Shown here: positions 34,641 to 47,115 of the stretch, piece after piece
Layout: each line of letters opens with the position of its first letter
Numbering within the stretch: the stretch's first letter is position 1
Notes under the pieces: generated by a model
The model's input: only the letters and a program-made list of their open reading frames with translations
Databases searched by the model: none
What the model was told of the DNA's origin: nothing
Program-made: the position numbers and the translations under genes
Origin: Corbicula japonica
Taxonomy: Eukaryota; Mollusca; Bivalvia; Venerida; Cyrenidae
Length of the DNA stretch: 64,000 bases
Direction of reading: 5' to 3'
Assembly (NCBI GenBank): GCA_038501625.1
Contig: JAZAYU010001046.1
Location: forward strand, 34,650 to 98,649

Positions 34641-35619
34641 ACCAATAATTCAGATACAACAATCATTGAAAATTATCCAATACAATAGTTGCTAGAAATG
34701 GGAATATTCAACAAAATAAAACTGGTCAAAATATTGACAAAAGTAATTTTTGGGGAACTGTTTAAATAAATGAGAAAGGGGACATTAAAAGCACTTGAAC
34801 AGGATATTAAATAAATACAAAAACATTACAGGATACATGTATGTTTGATCCAGCAATACCAGGATCAAATACATCACTGCCCAGAATGCCTAGCCCTGGT
34901 TTTATGCAACTCAATATTTACACAAATAACAATTTTGATGATAATTTTATATTCATGCTTTATAGCAACACATCACAACTTAAAACAATGCCATTAGCCT
35001 TATAAATGTCATTTAGTAAATAAAAGAGGAACAACAAATTTTTTGTGTTAGTCATATAGTTTGGAAATTGTTGGGTTAACAAAATTGTATTTATTTCATA
35101 TATTGTTTTAGCTTATTTCTTTACCTTGTACTATGTCTCTTGAATATTTTCACTTTCAAAGTAAATACACAGGGACCCAGTGAAAGGCTGTTTGATCTTG
35201 GTTTCATGTATAACAATGTGTCAGAGGGAGCCAGAGTTATGTTAATGTAACCATATTTTTAGGAAGTGTCCAACCTTATAAATCAGATAAAGGGGCTCTT
35301 TAAATTCATTTCATTAGCTAAAGCCTTTTACAGACACCCTTTCCCCACTGTTATCTGTCAATTTTATTTAGACCCTTTTAATGCATGCATCTCATCTATC
35401 TGATTTATATATACATTCTTTGAATCTTGACCAGGAAGTACATGTACCTAAAAGATCTAAACATTAACAGACTCTGATTAGCCAAACTGATATGCATGTT
35501 GATATGGTCTAATCTTATGGTCTAATATTGTCACACATGGAATAAAAGCTGCATGGAAAGAGTAGACACAAAACATGGAATACTTGACTTTTGCACAGAA
35601 AATCCATTTCTAACTTCAA
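34641..35619. other. Stretch without recognisable genes
   Basis: AT-rich, no supported frame, no recognised repeat. Confidence 0.4.
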
Positions 35620-35813
35620 CCCTTAACATATGCAAACAGTGTAGATCTAGATCACCCTGCATCTCTTTGCTGTTTAGTTAGAATCTGCACTATTCACTTT
35701 CAGATTCATATTTAGTTATTTCTGAACAAGACATGACCAATGTAGATCTGATCAGATGGCACAAATGTTCAGTCTGATCTGGATCTACACTAGTAACACA
35801 TGCAATGAAAGGC
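35620..35813. mobile_element. TTAA MITE copy, worn
   Basis: Contains gtgtagatctagatcaccc, the central attcatatttagttatttct and gtctgatctggatctacac. The termini have decayed. Confidence 0.75.
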
Positions 35814-36104
35814 ACATTTTTATAGCAGAAAGGTGCACTTGATCAATAGTTTTTAGTTTTGCCCCTTAGAATGACCTGAACAATCTTTCTTAGTGAATAT
35901 TATCATCTTCAACTAAAAATTTAGAAATTACTCTACATGTACATCATAAAGCTATTACAGTTACTATAACTATTAAAGTTAATACATAGGTAATTATAAT
36001 ATATATAATTATTCTTAGTTTGTCATCAGAAATATTAATACATCTATGTTCTTTCAATGCCATTTAATGATTTAGTTTAATGATTTTGATTAGAAGATAT
36101 CATT

Positions 36105-36637
36105 TAGGGATTTCAAAAGATGCAGGTTCTTGCATTTTTATGCAAGCATATTTGATTTTTTTTCACTTTTGACCCCCTGGCTAAGTTTGATATGTTCTTT
36201 TAAATATGTTTTTTATTCACAAATTTATCACATCTAATGAGCCAACAACAGTGTTCTTTGCTCGTGAAAAGTCTCTTCAGAGGTGCAAGGATTTCGGATT
36301 TCAATAGCTTTTGAAAACCAAAGGTTGTTTGTCCCTGTTGAGAGTTTTTAAGGGCTCGTAATCAAATAGTTGCAAGTTACATGTATATCTTGTGTTCAAC
36401 TTGAATTTAACTACTTATAAAAGTGCTTTAACTTCGTTTAAATATATGTTCAGTGGTCTAATATAAGTATTGATTTTATAATTAAAATGCAGACACAATA
36501 TTTATCTTTATTCTTGCAATATTCGACCATGATTTCTTCATCAAAAGAACCCAAGCTCAAAATCAGGAACGGTCAAATGTAGAAAAACTAATTTGTTTGC
36601 ATCAAAATGCTAGAACCTGCATCTATTGAAATCCCTG
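36105..36637. mobile_element. TIR element with AGGGATTTCAA ends, 533 bp
   Basis: agggatttcaaaagatgcag followed by gttcttgcat is mirrored by ttgcatcaaaatgctagaac and ctgcatctattgaaatccct, giving TIRs of about 40 bp. The ends resemble hAT-type transposons. A shorter, inverted copy lies at 54826-55146. Confidence 0.75.
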
Positions 36638-37527
36638 GGGTAGGAAAATTAAGTCTGACATGGTTAACTTTCAAGTTTAATCCAAACTGATCGTCATAAT
36701 TTTTTCCTGTTGTTGCGATAATTACCTGGCAAAAACTAGATAATATAAAAATTAAAAATACCAGTTTCTTTAATCCATGTGTGAAGTGGTCATATTGAAA
36801 AAAACAAATATTATATCATTGAAACTTAGGAAGCTAGTTTAAGCTATTCTAGTAAAAAAATACAACTATTTACCTTGTTAAGACTTGTAAACCTGGACGG
36901 TGTTTAACTGCCAGTGTGATACAGAACTTTGTTGTCCAAAATGCTTGAAGAGTCTATCTTTAGTAAGACTACATCCTCACCAGTAAATGTAATTGTAAAC
37001 AATAATCAGATGTGTTTCCATGCAGCTGGTTTTATACAAATCATTATATGCAAAATATGCCAAACTGTTTTAGTAAAGTTGATTGCACATTTATGCATAC
37101 AATGACTGCACACTATTTGGGATAGTTTCAAACAGTTAAAACCGTTATGCCGTGACCTCTTAAAATCACAGTAATAATTTTTTTTATCCATGTCTGTTTA
37201 TTTGAAATCCTTTCAGGATTTCACGTACTATCTGTGATGTTAGTTCCACTTGCGAAAAACTCATTTTGCATCATTTTTATAACTTTAACAATTTAAATTC
37301 GCACAAAACATTAGAAATTTGTTCTAACGAAAGTGTTCAATATTTTGGGGTAACACAATCAAGGGGAGATCACCGGAGTTGTGTGTAGTTTGGGCTAAAC
37401 GCCGTCTGTGTTACGTAACAATGTCAAACCCGAAAAACAATCGACGCGGTATATATCAAACATTAACAAACAGACCATTGCACGATTAAAAAAGCAACGT
37501 ACCATAATTTAATAGTATAATTACGTT

Positions 37528-38269
37528 TTGTCCCGAAAAAACAATCTCACCATTTATGTTCCACAAGATCACAATAGGTATAAACGCAGTGCAAAGGTCA
37601 GCATCCCTGACCGATTATACGGAAACTACGTCTGGCAATGTACAATTAAAACAATGGATGACCAGTATCGCAATTGTACAATTATTCAAACCTTTGTTTC
37701 CGAGCAAAACTCTTACGAATTATGCTCCACAACTTCCAACAGGTACACCTACAGTGCAACAGTCAACATCCCTGACCGATTATACGGAAGGATCGGCTTC
37801 CGTTGTTTTCAAAAAATAGTCACGTGCTCAGGAGAACTTATTATTTTAAAATTAAAGAAAAATAAAAAAAATCCTACAAAGCGATGTCAATTAGTTCCTA
37901 TGATACGATTCGTTAACCATTTGTTAATAAGTTCTTTTGCACATAAACTCTCATTAATATATATATCAGAACAAAAATATAAACATTTCTGAAATTATGC
38001 TATTATCCCCACAAAAAATAGTCACGTGCTCAGGAGAACTTATTATTTGAAAATTTTTAAAAAACCACTGAAATCCTACAAAGCGATGTCAACCAGTTCC
38101 AATGGTGCAAATCGTTAACAATTTGTGACTACTTTTTTTTGCAAAACATCTCTCATTAATATATATCTGAACGAAAATACAAACATTTCTGAGATTATGC
38201 TGGTCTCCTTCTACATCAAATTCTCAGAGTAAGCACAAATATAGTGGGCGGCTTCTGCCGCCCACTAAT
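37528..38269 (+). repeat. Tandem repeats ending in a perfect hairpin (Helitron-like end?)
   Basis: An 80-bp motif with gtcagcatccctgaccgatt occurs twice (about 37590 and 37755). A unit of about 195 bp starting aaaaaatagtcacgtgctca is then tandemly repeated at 37816-38010 and 38013-38205. The block ends with a perfect stem at 38242-38267 (tagtgggcgg, loop cttctg, ccgcccacta) directly followed by A-T. The frames across the region are repeat by-products. Confidence 0.6.
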
Positions 38270-40716
38270 CACACCGTTCAACTCGATAAGATGAATGCCG
38301 TGGGTAAGACGACGGCAGTTGCTTGTGTACATGAACGTTTTTCGGCGAAACTGAGTATTGGCCTGATTTTTACATTTTTCGGCTATATCTTAGCAGACAA
38401 AAATATACATATTGATTCCCTGTTTGTTAAGGACTCTACTGACGAAATCTTGACGCACACATGATATTATTTACAGAGAAATTGCAGAAAAAGTATACAA
38501 CTTTTTGACAAAATATGTCATTTGACGAATCGGTCGCAAATATCCTTTTTAATTACCAAATCTGAAATATTTGAAATATACCATGATAAAGTTCAATTAT
38601 TTCCCTGTAATTATTTGAAACCACAGCTTCCAATTCGCTTTCTCTAGAAAGATATTTACTTTCAAACTTGGTACGTCGTAGTGATTTTGGTAATGACAAC
38701 GGCCGTTAACACTAAAATATTGGTACAGTTGAATGCAGTTTCGTCAGTGGATTGGATAACGTTAACGGCCGTCAAGTGAACTTATTTTCAACGTCGCTGT
38801 TGTCTGCTTTATGCATAAAGTGTATCAGACTCTAGTGTTAACAAATCTAGGCTACTCCTTGTTGTGTATAAATCAAGATAATTATTGAAAAGTATGTTTA
38901 CCTAAAGAAAAACATTTATAACAAAACACCTGATTTCCAGGTTGAATAATATTACCTAACGTTTTGTTGTCGATGCAATTTTAGAATTGTAATAATTTAA
39001 AGTATTCAATTATTTCGTACACTTGTCAAAAGAGAAGTACAAGCGTCTGTACTCATTCAAATGAAAACAATATAATATTTTATCTAACTTTGTACAAATT
39101 CTTATATTATTTACTATATATACTTTACGAACTTGAAATTTAATGCACTTGCACAGCCGCCTGCAGACGAGAAAAAATGTTGCACCGCATATTATTTCAG
39201 CTCGAACTTTATCTGGGGACGAACCATACCGAGTACGTAATATTATAGTTTTAAAATTCGGAAATAAATGTTATTATTCTTTATTTTCATTTGGTAGCCA
39301 TTACTCTTTAAGAATATTCGAAGCGCAGGCGGTCTTGATTTACTTCTGATTAATAAATAAAATTATATAGACAACGAAAGTAAGTAAAATTCAACTCAGA
39401 ATGAAGTATTTGAAGTTCTTTTGCTTCATATTTGTAACAGACGAAAAACAACTATTTTTATGCGACTAAGTTTTGCCGTCGGACCGTTCCAAGGCGGTAA
39501 CCCCTCGGGTTCTCACTTTCGTTAATTGTTTGTGGCGTCTATATTGAAATTGATTATTGTAATACCATGTTCTCTTTTCGTCTCTGCTGTTTGGCTGTAT
39601 CACCGAGTCCAATCGTTCAGTATAGGTCCCAGGAGGCGAACGCATGGATAGACCGCTTTTTCAGGAGGGAATTGGGTACTGTGGTCAGTAAATCGTCTCG
39701 CATTTCTTTGAAAATTCATATTTCAGATAAAAATATGGCCTATGCTGATCTCCTATATTTACTCTAAACAATGGTCATTTCACATTCGCCAAACTTTCGG
39801 TATCTTCTGAGAACATTCTCCACAACTGCACTAGAAAATCGCAAAAAAATGGCAAAAACACTCTTTAAAAGCCAATAATTTGATAATTAAGCAAAGTTCT
39901 GAGCATTTGTTTCGTTCTAAAGATTCGTTTAACACTTGTATTCATGTGTCATAAGCCTCCACTATTTTACAGTCGTTTTAGGAGGACTTAGACCACAAGT
40001 TAGAAAATTTTCAAAATGAACGCATGGGTAGAAGTTTTCATCAATTTTCCAAATGAACGCATGGACAGGAGGCATTTAAAAAATCCACGTTTTTTCGTGA
40101 ATAACCCACATTAAATCTTTTTTTTTGACTGTTATATTTCACAATACTTCATTCTGAATTGCTAAAATATCATTTAGATCGGTCTCTAGTTTCGTATCGG
40201 TAATAATCGATACCATAGGGCCTATATAGTTTTTGAGATTAACTTGGAATTATTCATCATGCAAACGAAACTTCTGACATCTCATAATAACTGATATGCA
40301 TCCCACGATGATTCTTTATTCTCTGCTTCAGATTTAATTTTTCATAATTATTTATATTGACACAAAAAACAATAAACACTAATGTTACAGTATTAACTAC
40401 ATGAATAACTCCCCTTTTTCTAACCTCCGCCATTTGTAATATTTAGGAAGAATTTTAAAAAAAAATATTATTGTTGCTTTGATCAATTTTCAATTAATAT
40501 ACGCGAAATATTTTTACAGTTTTATAGTTTACTTTTATTACACTATCTCTAGTTGTACGTAAATTAGAAAATGACTTGCATTTAATCAAATGCAGACGAT
40601 AATCTTGTGCCTGACATTCGAGCCTGAGTGATATTTGACCCGATATATTTGAAATGTATACATTGATCATTGATCTCAAATCTATGACTTAAACTGAAAA
40701 ACTTGTATTAATATTA

Positions 40717-41063
40717 ATGGATGACGAAGTGTCAAGAGCAGTGGCAGGAATTATAGATGTATCTGTGCGAGCTGTTGGGGCAGAAGGTTTGTAAGATCTT
40801 TTCCTTTTATTTATTATTTTATTTTAAGTAAATGATAATTGATATTTGTATATGTTAATATAATATTTCAAATGTTCTTTGTAGACCAAAATCTTATGTT
40901 TGAAGGTCTAGAGGTACTGAAGTACTGTAAACAACAATTAACAGATACTAACATTTTACTGTTGTTCTTTGTATTTTTATATAGTTTCAGTATAAAAATA
41001 TTTACACTTAATTTTCATCCTCTATGGAAAAGTCTTATTCATCTAACGAATCATAATTTCTGA
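40717..41063 (+). CDS. Possible two-exon ORF inside the inverted-repeat centre
   Basis: Exon 1 (40717-40786) starts with ATG and encodes MDDEVSRAVAGIIDVSVRAV plus three residues. A donor-like GAAG/gtttgt follows. An acceptor-like ttctttgtag at 40884 would join in frame to QNLMFEGLEVLKYCKQQLTD and run to a stop at 41063, with a hydrophobic end. Without splicing, exon 1 stops after 25 codons. The composition looks protein-like but no family was recognised, and the downstream part may be intronic. Confidence 0.35.
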
Positions 41064-41317
41064 TGGTGAACAGTGTGACGTATTACTTTAAAAGGCGTGG
41101 CTACTGTAGAGCCGTTCACAATTTATTAGACGTTGCACGATGTTTTGACGTGTGACGTCGCCGTGCACGCCCGTTTTGCCACTAGTTGCTGCGAAAAAGC
41201 GTGCCGTCATTCACTTTGTCGTAAACGAAGCTTTTCCAACAGCCATTCAAAAAAGCCGTAATATCACGAATTCTTCTAGTTATTTCTGTATTAATGAAAT
41301 TATTTATTAGTATAAAT

Positions 41318-41483
41318 ATAAGGATTGAATCAATATTTGATAGTTTCCATTTGGGTATGAAAAACAGTTGGATTGTTTAAAGTACGCGCGAAGTCCGAAA
41401 ACGCGTGAAGCCACACACTTTAAACAACCCAACTGTTTTCCATACCCAAATGGAAACCATCAACTATCGATTCAATCCTTAAT
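41318..41483. mobile_element. Fold-back element within the inverted-repeat centre
   Basis: gatagtttccatttgggtat and aaaacagttgg are mirrored by ccaactgttttccatacccaa and atggaaaccatc. The outer aggattgaatcaata also pairs with gattcaatcctta. The arms are about 65 bp. Confidence 0.85.
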
Positions 41484-43389
41484 TATGATAACATTTGCAT
41501 TATGACCTTAAATAATGAGTATATTCAACAGTATAATCAATTACATAAAGAAATGTTACTTGGTTTTACTTGGCACCTACCCTAGTGCGAAATTTAAACC
41601 GGCGCGAAATATATTGATGCAACACTAGAGGTTATGTTTCTGATGTTTATTCTAAATGGGGAAATTATAAATACTAGAAGACATTTCCAAATACAGCTTT
41701 CGATGGGTTTCAGGTTTGGAAGGAGGATTTTTCAGTTCAATCCTGAACTTAAATAATCAATCTCTCTTATAAAAATTCAAATGAAAGAAGTAAAAATCGT
41801 ACATTTTTAAGACAGTTATCTCGTTTCTAGTTACAGTGTAAGAAGTTTCGTTTGCATGATGAATAATTCCAAGTTAATCTCAAAAACTATATAGGCCCTA
41901 TGGCCTATGGTATCGATTATTACCGATACGAAACTAGAGACCGATCTTAATGATATTTTAGCAATTCAGAATGAAGTATTGTGAAATATAGTCAAAAAGT
42001 CGATTTAATGTGGGTTATTCACGAAAAAACGTGGATTTCTAAAATGCCTCCTGCCCTTGCGTTCATTTGGAAAATTGACGAAAACTTCTACCCATGCGTT
42101 CATTTTGAAAATTGTCTAACTTGTGGTCTTAGTCCTCCTAAAACGACTTTAAAATAGTGGAGGCTTATGACACATGAAGACAAGTGTTAAACGAATCTTT
42201 AGAACGAAACAAATGCTCAGAACTTTGCTTAATTATCAAATTATTGGCTTTTAAAGAGTGATTTTGCCATTTTTTGCGATTTTCTAGTGCAGTTGTGGAG
42301 AATGTTCTCAGAAGATACCGAAAGTTTGGCGAATGTGAGATGACCACTGTTTAGAGTAAATATAGGAGATCAGCATAGGCCATATTTTTATCTGAAATAT
42401 GCATTTTTAAAGAAATGCGAGACGATTTACTGACCACAGTACCCAATTCCCTCCTGAAAAAGCGGTCTATCCATGCGTTCTCCTCCTGGGACCTACACTG
42501 AACGATTGGACTCGGTGTGTATGGGGAAGCTGTGTCTGCTGGATGTGGCCATCCCTGATATGCATATTTCACTGTTTTATATATCATTGTCGTCACCTTT
42601 GCTTCGCTGACAATACGGCTAAGAGGTCATGGACATATCTCTAGAATATAGTTTAAATACAAGGAATCGTAATCTCTGTCAGATCAAACTCAATTTGTAA
42701 AACAGTATTTTAAAAACTTTCATAAATATGTCATTTTCAACAGCTGTTTAAGGAAAAAATATACAACAAAAATTGGCAATGTGCGCGTTAAAAAAACATC
42801 GGTCAAATCACGATGCAATAAAAACATTTAATTATGTTCTCGGGTCCAGTGTTAATCATTGTAAATACAAAGCTAATTTTCGCTTGACAGCCGTTTACGT
42901 TATCCAATCCACTGACGAAACTGCATTCAACTGTACCAATATTTTAGTGTTAACGGCCGTTGTCGTTACCAAAATCTCAACGACGTACCAAGTTTAAAAG
43001 TAAATATCTTTCTAGAGAAAGCGAATTGGAAGCTGTGGTTTCAAATAATTACAGGGAAATAATTGAACTTTATCATGGTATAGTTAAAATATTTCAGATT
43101 TGGTAATGAAAAAGAATATTTGCGACCGATTCGTCCAATGACATATTTTGTAAAAAAATTGCACACTTTTTCTGAAATTTCTTTGTAAATAATATCCTGT
43201 GTGCGTCAAGATTTCGTCAGTAGAGTCCTTAACAAACAGGGAATCAATATGTATATTTTTGTCTGCTTAGATATTGCCGGAAAATGTAAAAATCAGGCCA
43301 ATACTCAGTTTCGCCGAAAAACGTTCATGTACACAAGCAACTGCCGTCGTCTTACCCACGGCATTCATCTTATCGGGTTGAACGGTGTG

Positions 43390-44299
43390 TAAATTAAAGG
43401 GGCAGATTCTAAAAATATTTAAAATGTTTTAATTTTGTTGCATATCTAAAATTTTAATACCTTTGAAAATTAAATGCTTACACCCAAGATTAAAGAGATT
43501 TAATAGTTTACATCGGCCACTGTCAGACTAAACATAAAATGAGGAAATACAAAAAACTGAATTTTGTCCATTATCTGAACAGATTAGTTTTTCAATGGGG
43601 GCAAGCTTATCAACCAAAACCAAATTTTAACAATGAAATACATGTACACATGTCTTACTACAATTAAAATTGTGTAAATTACTTTTGTCGAGGCCTATAC
43701 TGCCCCGTATCAAAATATGATGGAAATTTGCAGAAAGTTATGTTGTTAAATTTCAAAGCATATTTGACATTCTTATTTTTAATATTATTAAGTTTGTCTC
43801 CACTTCTTATCTCTGAAAGAAAACAACCATTATAGATTATAAAAGCAAACTTTCTGTGATGTAAAATTTGGCCATTTGAAACTTTTAGTGAATTTAGCCT
43901 TTGTGAATCCACCCTTTTTAAATACCCAACACTTTCAAAAGTGCAATTAATATAAACAAAGTAACAAACAAATGGTGATATTTTAATTTTATTTTTGAAA
44001 TAATTCCATACACATGTATATGTATAAATAGTGACTATTGACAAACGGCAATATTACCATATCTTCGATACAGCACTATGTGCTGTATTTAGCAATACAT
44101 GCTGTATTTTGCAAAACTAATGTATCACGCTCCTGAACACAGCTTCGGTGGAAATAAAAACTGATTGTGTAAATTGCAAGGTATAATACATGTAGGTGAA
44201 CACAGAAGGTTTCCAGATAAAAACAACATACTTAAATTTTACACTTATTACTTAATCATGCACACATTCTTTCACTATCCATTTACTACATTAATATGT
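43390..44299. other. Stretch without recognisable genes
   Basis: AT-rich. A small inverted motif, gctgtatttagcaatacatg, occurs near 44090. No supported frame. Confidence 0.4.
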
Positions 44300-44577
44300 T
44301 GGTTTTATCGCATGTGCAACAGTGTAGATCCAGATTAGCTGGTACTGATGTGCCTGCCAATCAGTTTTACACTGCTGGCTTCTTGGTCAGAAATAGCCGG
44401 AGTCAAAAAGCAAACAGTGTAGGTCCAGATTAGACAGCACCAATGTGCTTTTAATTCACTTGGTTATTTCTGACAAAGAAGCAACAGTAAACCAGTGTAT
44501 ATCCAGATCAGACACCACTTATGTGCCTGTTGATCTGGATCTACACGGGTCGCATACGCAATAAAACCTGTGAATGC
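44300..44577. mobile_element. TTAA MITE copy, rearranged with three hairpin units
   Basis: The gtgtagatccagat type motif appears three times instead of the usual two, and the central ggttatttctgac is present twice in opposite sense. This suggests recombination between two copies. Confidence 0.7.
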
Positions 44578-45179
44578 CCAGTATATTGTTCACTTATTTT
44601 TACCATATTTATTATTATAAAAAAAAGATGCTACTAAATGAAATGCCTACAAATAATTTCTAGCTCTATTTCCATATGTATATGTATGCATACGATTTTA
44701 AATTCAAATATTCTAATCAAATGAAGTTCAATATTGTAAAAGTATAAAATATATTAAGAAAAACTCTGATTAGGTAAATTATCAATCATGAATACCAAAC
44801 ATATTCTCACTATTATTTTTGGAGTTTATTCAGTGAATAATAATCAATATTTTAATGAAACAAACAAATTGTGGGTTCAGTGCAAATCTGCTGTAACTTC
44901 CTTCTTTATTCAAATAATTACAACTTACTAGCTCTCAGCCCACAAAATATTCTCTATATACTTACAAAATAATATAGTACATAATTTAATTAATTTAATT
45001 CTACCTTCTAATCTCTGCACTATTTTCAACTTTTTTTTGCATTTCTTATATCGACCCATAGGTTGTCACAAAAAGAATCTATAACACCTTAAAAATTGAT
45101 CATCATTTAATACAAAAATATACACATGATTTTTATACATAATTGTAAGTCTTTTGTACAGCATTATTTTTACAACTGC
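44578..45179. other. Stretch without recognisable genes
   Basis: Strongly AT-rich, with no frame or known repeat. Confidence 0.4.
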
Positions 45180-45861
45180 TTAACCCTTTACACCTTATAT
45201 ACAGGTTTTATCACATGTGCAACCAGTGTAGATCCAGTTCAGCTGGCACATTTGTGTAATCTGATCGAGATCTATACTGGTTGCTTCGTGGTCAGAAATA
45301 ACGCATTGAATCAAATATAAACAGTGCAGATCCTGATCAGATGGCACAAATATGCTGACTGATCTTTATTTTATGTTTTCCAGTGAATTATAGAATTTTC
45401 TCGGTGAAATAAAACTGGTATTTCACTGTTTTCAAACAGTGAAATATCATTGTTATTTTCACCGGTTTTTTTCAAGTTGGTACCCAAACGCACCTAATAT
45501 TTCGAATGAGAACGTTTATAAAACGGGTACAAGTTCCTGTATATGATGTCATTACGTAACATTTTAAACAACCACTTTGGCGCCATTTTATGTAAGTTTT
45601 TCTGTCAAATTCACGCAAATTTTGCACTAAAAGCATAAAATAAAAAGAAAATTTGGTTTTACCAGTGAAAGATAGAAATATTTTTCACCCGTGAATTCCT
45701 GAATTATCTATTCCCACTTGTGGCTTTGCCTCTCTTGAAAATATGACTTCCTGAGCTCACTCGGTGAAATATATTTCTACCTTACATTGGTACAAATATC
45801 CTCTACATCTACAATGTTTGCTCACGTGATAACGATCATATCCCATGATGTAAAGGGTTAA
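45180..45861. mobile_element. TTAA MITE copy split by a nested insertion
   Basis: Left end TTAACCCTTTACACCTTATA, right end gatgtaaagggTTAA at 45858-45861. The MITE runs to the ctgatct at about 45364 and resumes at ctacaatgtttgctcac near 45806, with a foreign repeat of about 440 bp between. Confidence 0.85.
45366..45805. mobile_element. GTGAAATA-type repeat nested in a MITE
   Basis: Starts ttattttatgttttccagtg and ends aaatatcctctacatct. A palindrome, tatttcactg with cagtgaaata, lies near the left end. Relatives occur at 45920-46083 and 47706-48068. Confidence 0.65.
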
Positions 45862-45919
45862 ACAGCAAGAATTTGGCATGAATTGGGAACAGATTATCAC
45901 CCTATGCCAATTTTTGTAA

Positions 45920-46083
45920 GTTTTATTTTATGCTTTCTATTGAATCATAGTCTTTTCAGTGAAATAGAATTGTATTTTATTGTCAGTTTTTCCCACTCGT
46001 AAAGTGATCAGTTTCCAGTGTTATTGAGTGAAATAAAATATATATATATATTTCACCGAAACAAACAAATATCCTTTACATCT
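45920..46083. mobile_element. GTGAAATA-type repeat, internally deleted copy
   Basis: Starts ttttattttatgctttctat and ends accgaaacaaacaaatatcc with ctttacatct. It shares both ends with 45366-45805 and abuts the next TTAA MITE. Confidence 0.6.
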
Positions 46084-46290
46084 TTAACCCTTTCCTCAAT
46101 ATATACACATTTTTACGCCTGTGTGACCAGTGTAGATCCAGATCAGCCAGCACATTCATGCCATCTGATCTGGATCTGCACAGGTCGCATTCTGGTCAGA
46201 AATAACCTAAAGAATAAAAAAGTGCCGGCTGATCTGGATCTAAACTGTTCGCCCTCGCAATAAAGATGTATCTATGGAGGAAAGGGTTAA
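46084..46290. mobile_element. TTAA MITE copy, both ends intact
   Basis: Starts TTAACCCTTTCCTCAATATA and ends ggaggaaagggTTAA. The left hairpin is complete and the right one shortened. Confidence 0.9.
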
Positions 46291-46610
46291 TAGTGACTTA
46301 GTTTGATCACTAACCATGATTGCTATGGTTCAAGATAAAACTTGGTTTTGTTCAAATATAGTCTAGTTACTGTAGCCACACAATCTACGTTATATGTTCC
46401 TATTTATATATTCAATTCTATTCATCTATTACAATTATCTTATAACTGCATTTAAACTTCAACTACCGCATGGATATTTAGCCTTTTAGTCAGCTAAACT
46501 AGATGAAATGTCCTGTTCTCAAAATAGAATTGTAATCAATTATTACACAGTGTAAAAAAATGTAATAGGTGAATTAACTAAAATCAGTTACATACAGTGA
46601 ATAAATTCTG

Positions 46611-46850
46611 TCTTCACCCTTTTCTCCATATATATATGCCATTATGACATGGGCGAACAGTGTAGATCCAGATCAGCTTGCACATCATTGCCATCTGATC
46701 AGGATCTGCCCTGTTCACTTGTTGATTTATTAACTTATTTCTGACAAAAAAAAAGCAAACAGTACAGATCCTGATCAGACAGCACAGCAGCTAATCTGGA
46801 TCTACAATGTTTGCCCAAGCCAAAAAGGCATATCAAAGTAGGAAAGAAAG
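46611..46850. mobile_element. TTAA MITE copy near the claspin 3' end
   Basis: Starts ttcacccttttctccatata and has both hairpins (gtgtagatccagatcagc, gatcctgatcagacagca). A minus-strand AATAAA (about 46726) lies in its centre and could serve as a claspin poly-A signal. Confidence 0.8.
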
Positions 46851-46977
46851 AAATGAACCCTACATGACAACTGTTATATATAGTGATGTCATCTGTTAAA
46901 GAAATCTGCAAGTTAACTTGTGCATATAGCGATAGCTTCGATCTTCTGTAACATGAATGAACTTTACATGTAAACTG

Positions 46978-47115
46978 TTACATATGATGGAAAATACTGT
47001 CTTGTGTGAAAGAACTTTGGGTGTCCAGTTTGGGTCGCTTGGCAGGAGGCAGTTTAGTTTTAGTGGCAGCTGGTTTTGGAACATGTGCCTTTCTTTGTCT
47101 TGTTTTTGCTGCCGT
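46978..47115 (-). CDS. CLSPN: Claspin, last coding exon
   Basis: 45 codons and TAA, acceptor ctattgcag. The basic segment [20 protein letters not shown] is followed by the C-terminus QDSIFHHM. Confidence 0.85.
   Translation of the reverse strand, partial: TAAKTRQRKAHVPKPAATKTKLPPAKRPKLDTQSSFTQDSIFHHM

Larger units (their letters stand above)
38270..43389. mobile_element. 5.1-kb long-inverted-repeat structure
   Basis: The ends are cacaccgttcaactcgataa (38270) and its inverse ending at 43389. Arm segment A (38270-38788) pairs with 42882-43389, and segment B (39600-40276) pairs with 41840-42517, with visible substitutions throughout. The sequences between A and B differ in length on the two sides (811 and 364 bp) and do not match. 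Both B arms retain a frame encoding RSQE(A/E)NAWIDRFFRREL. The central 1.56 kb is single-copy. It resembles a fold-back transposon or an inverted segmental duplication. No transposase was recognised. Confidence 0.8.

Noticed and set aside
37528..37992. Plus-strand frame of 154 codons
   Set aside because: It crosses duplicated non-coding units, and the repeated peptide (PDRLYG) is caused by the repeated DNA.
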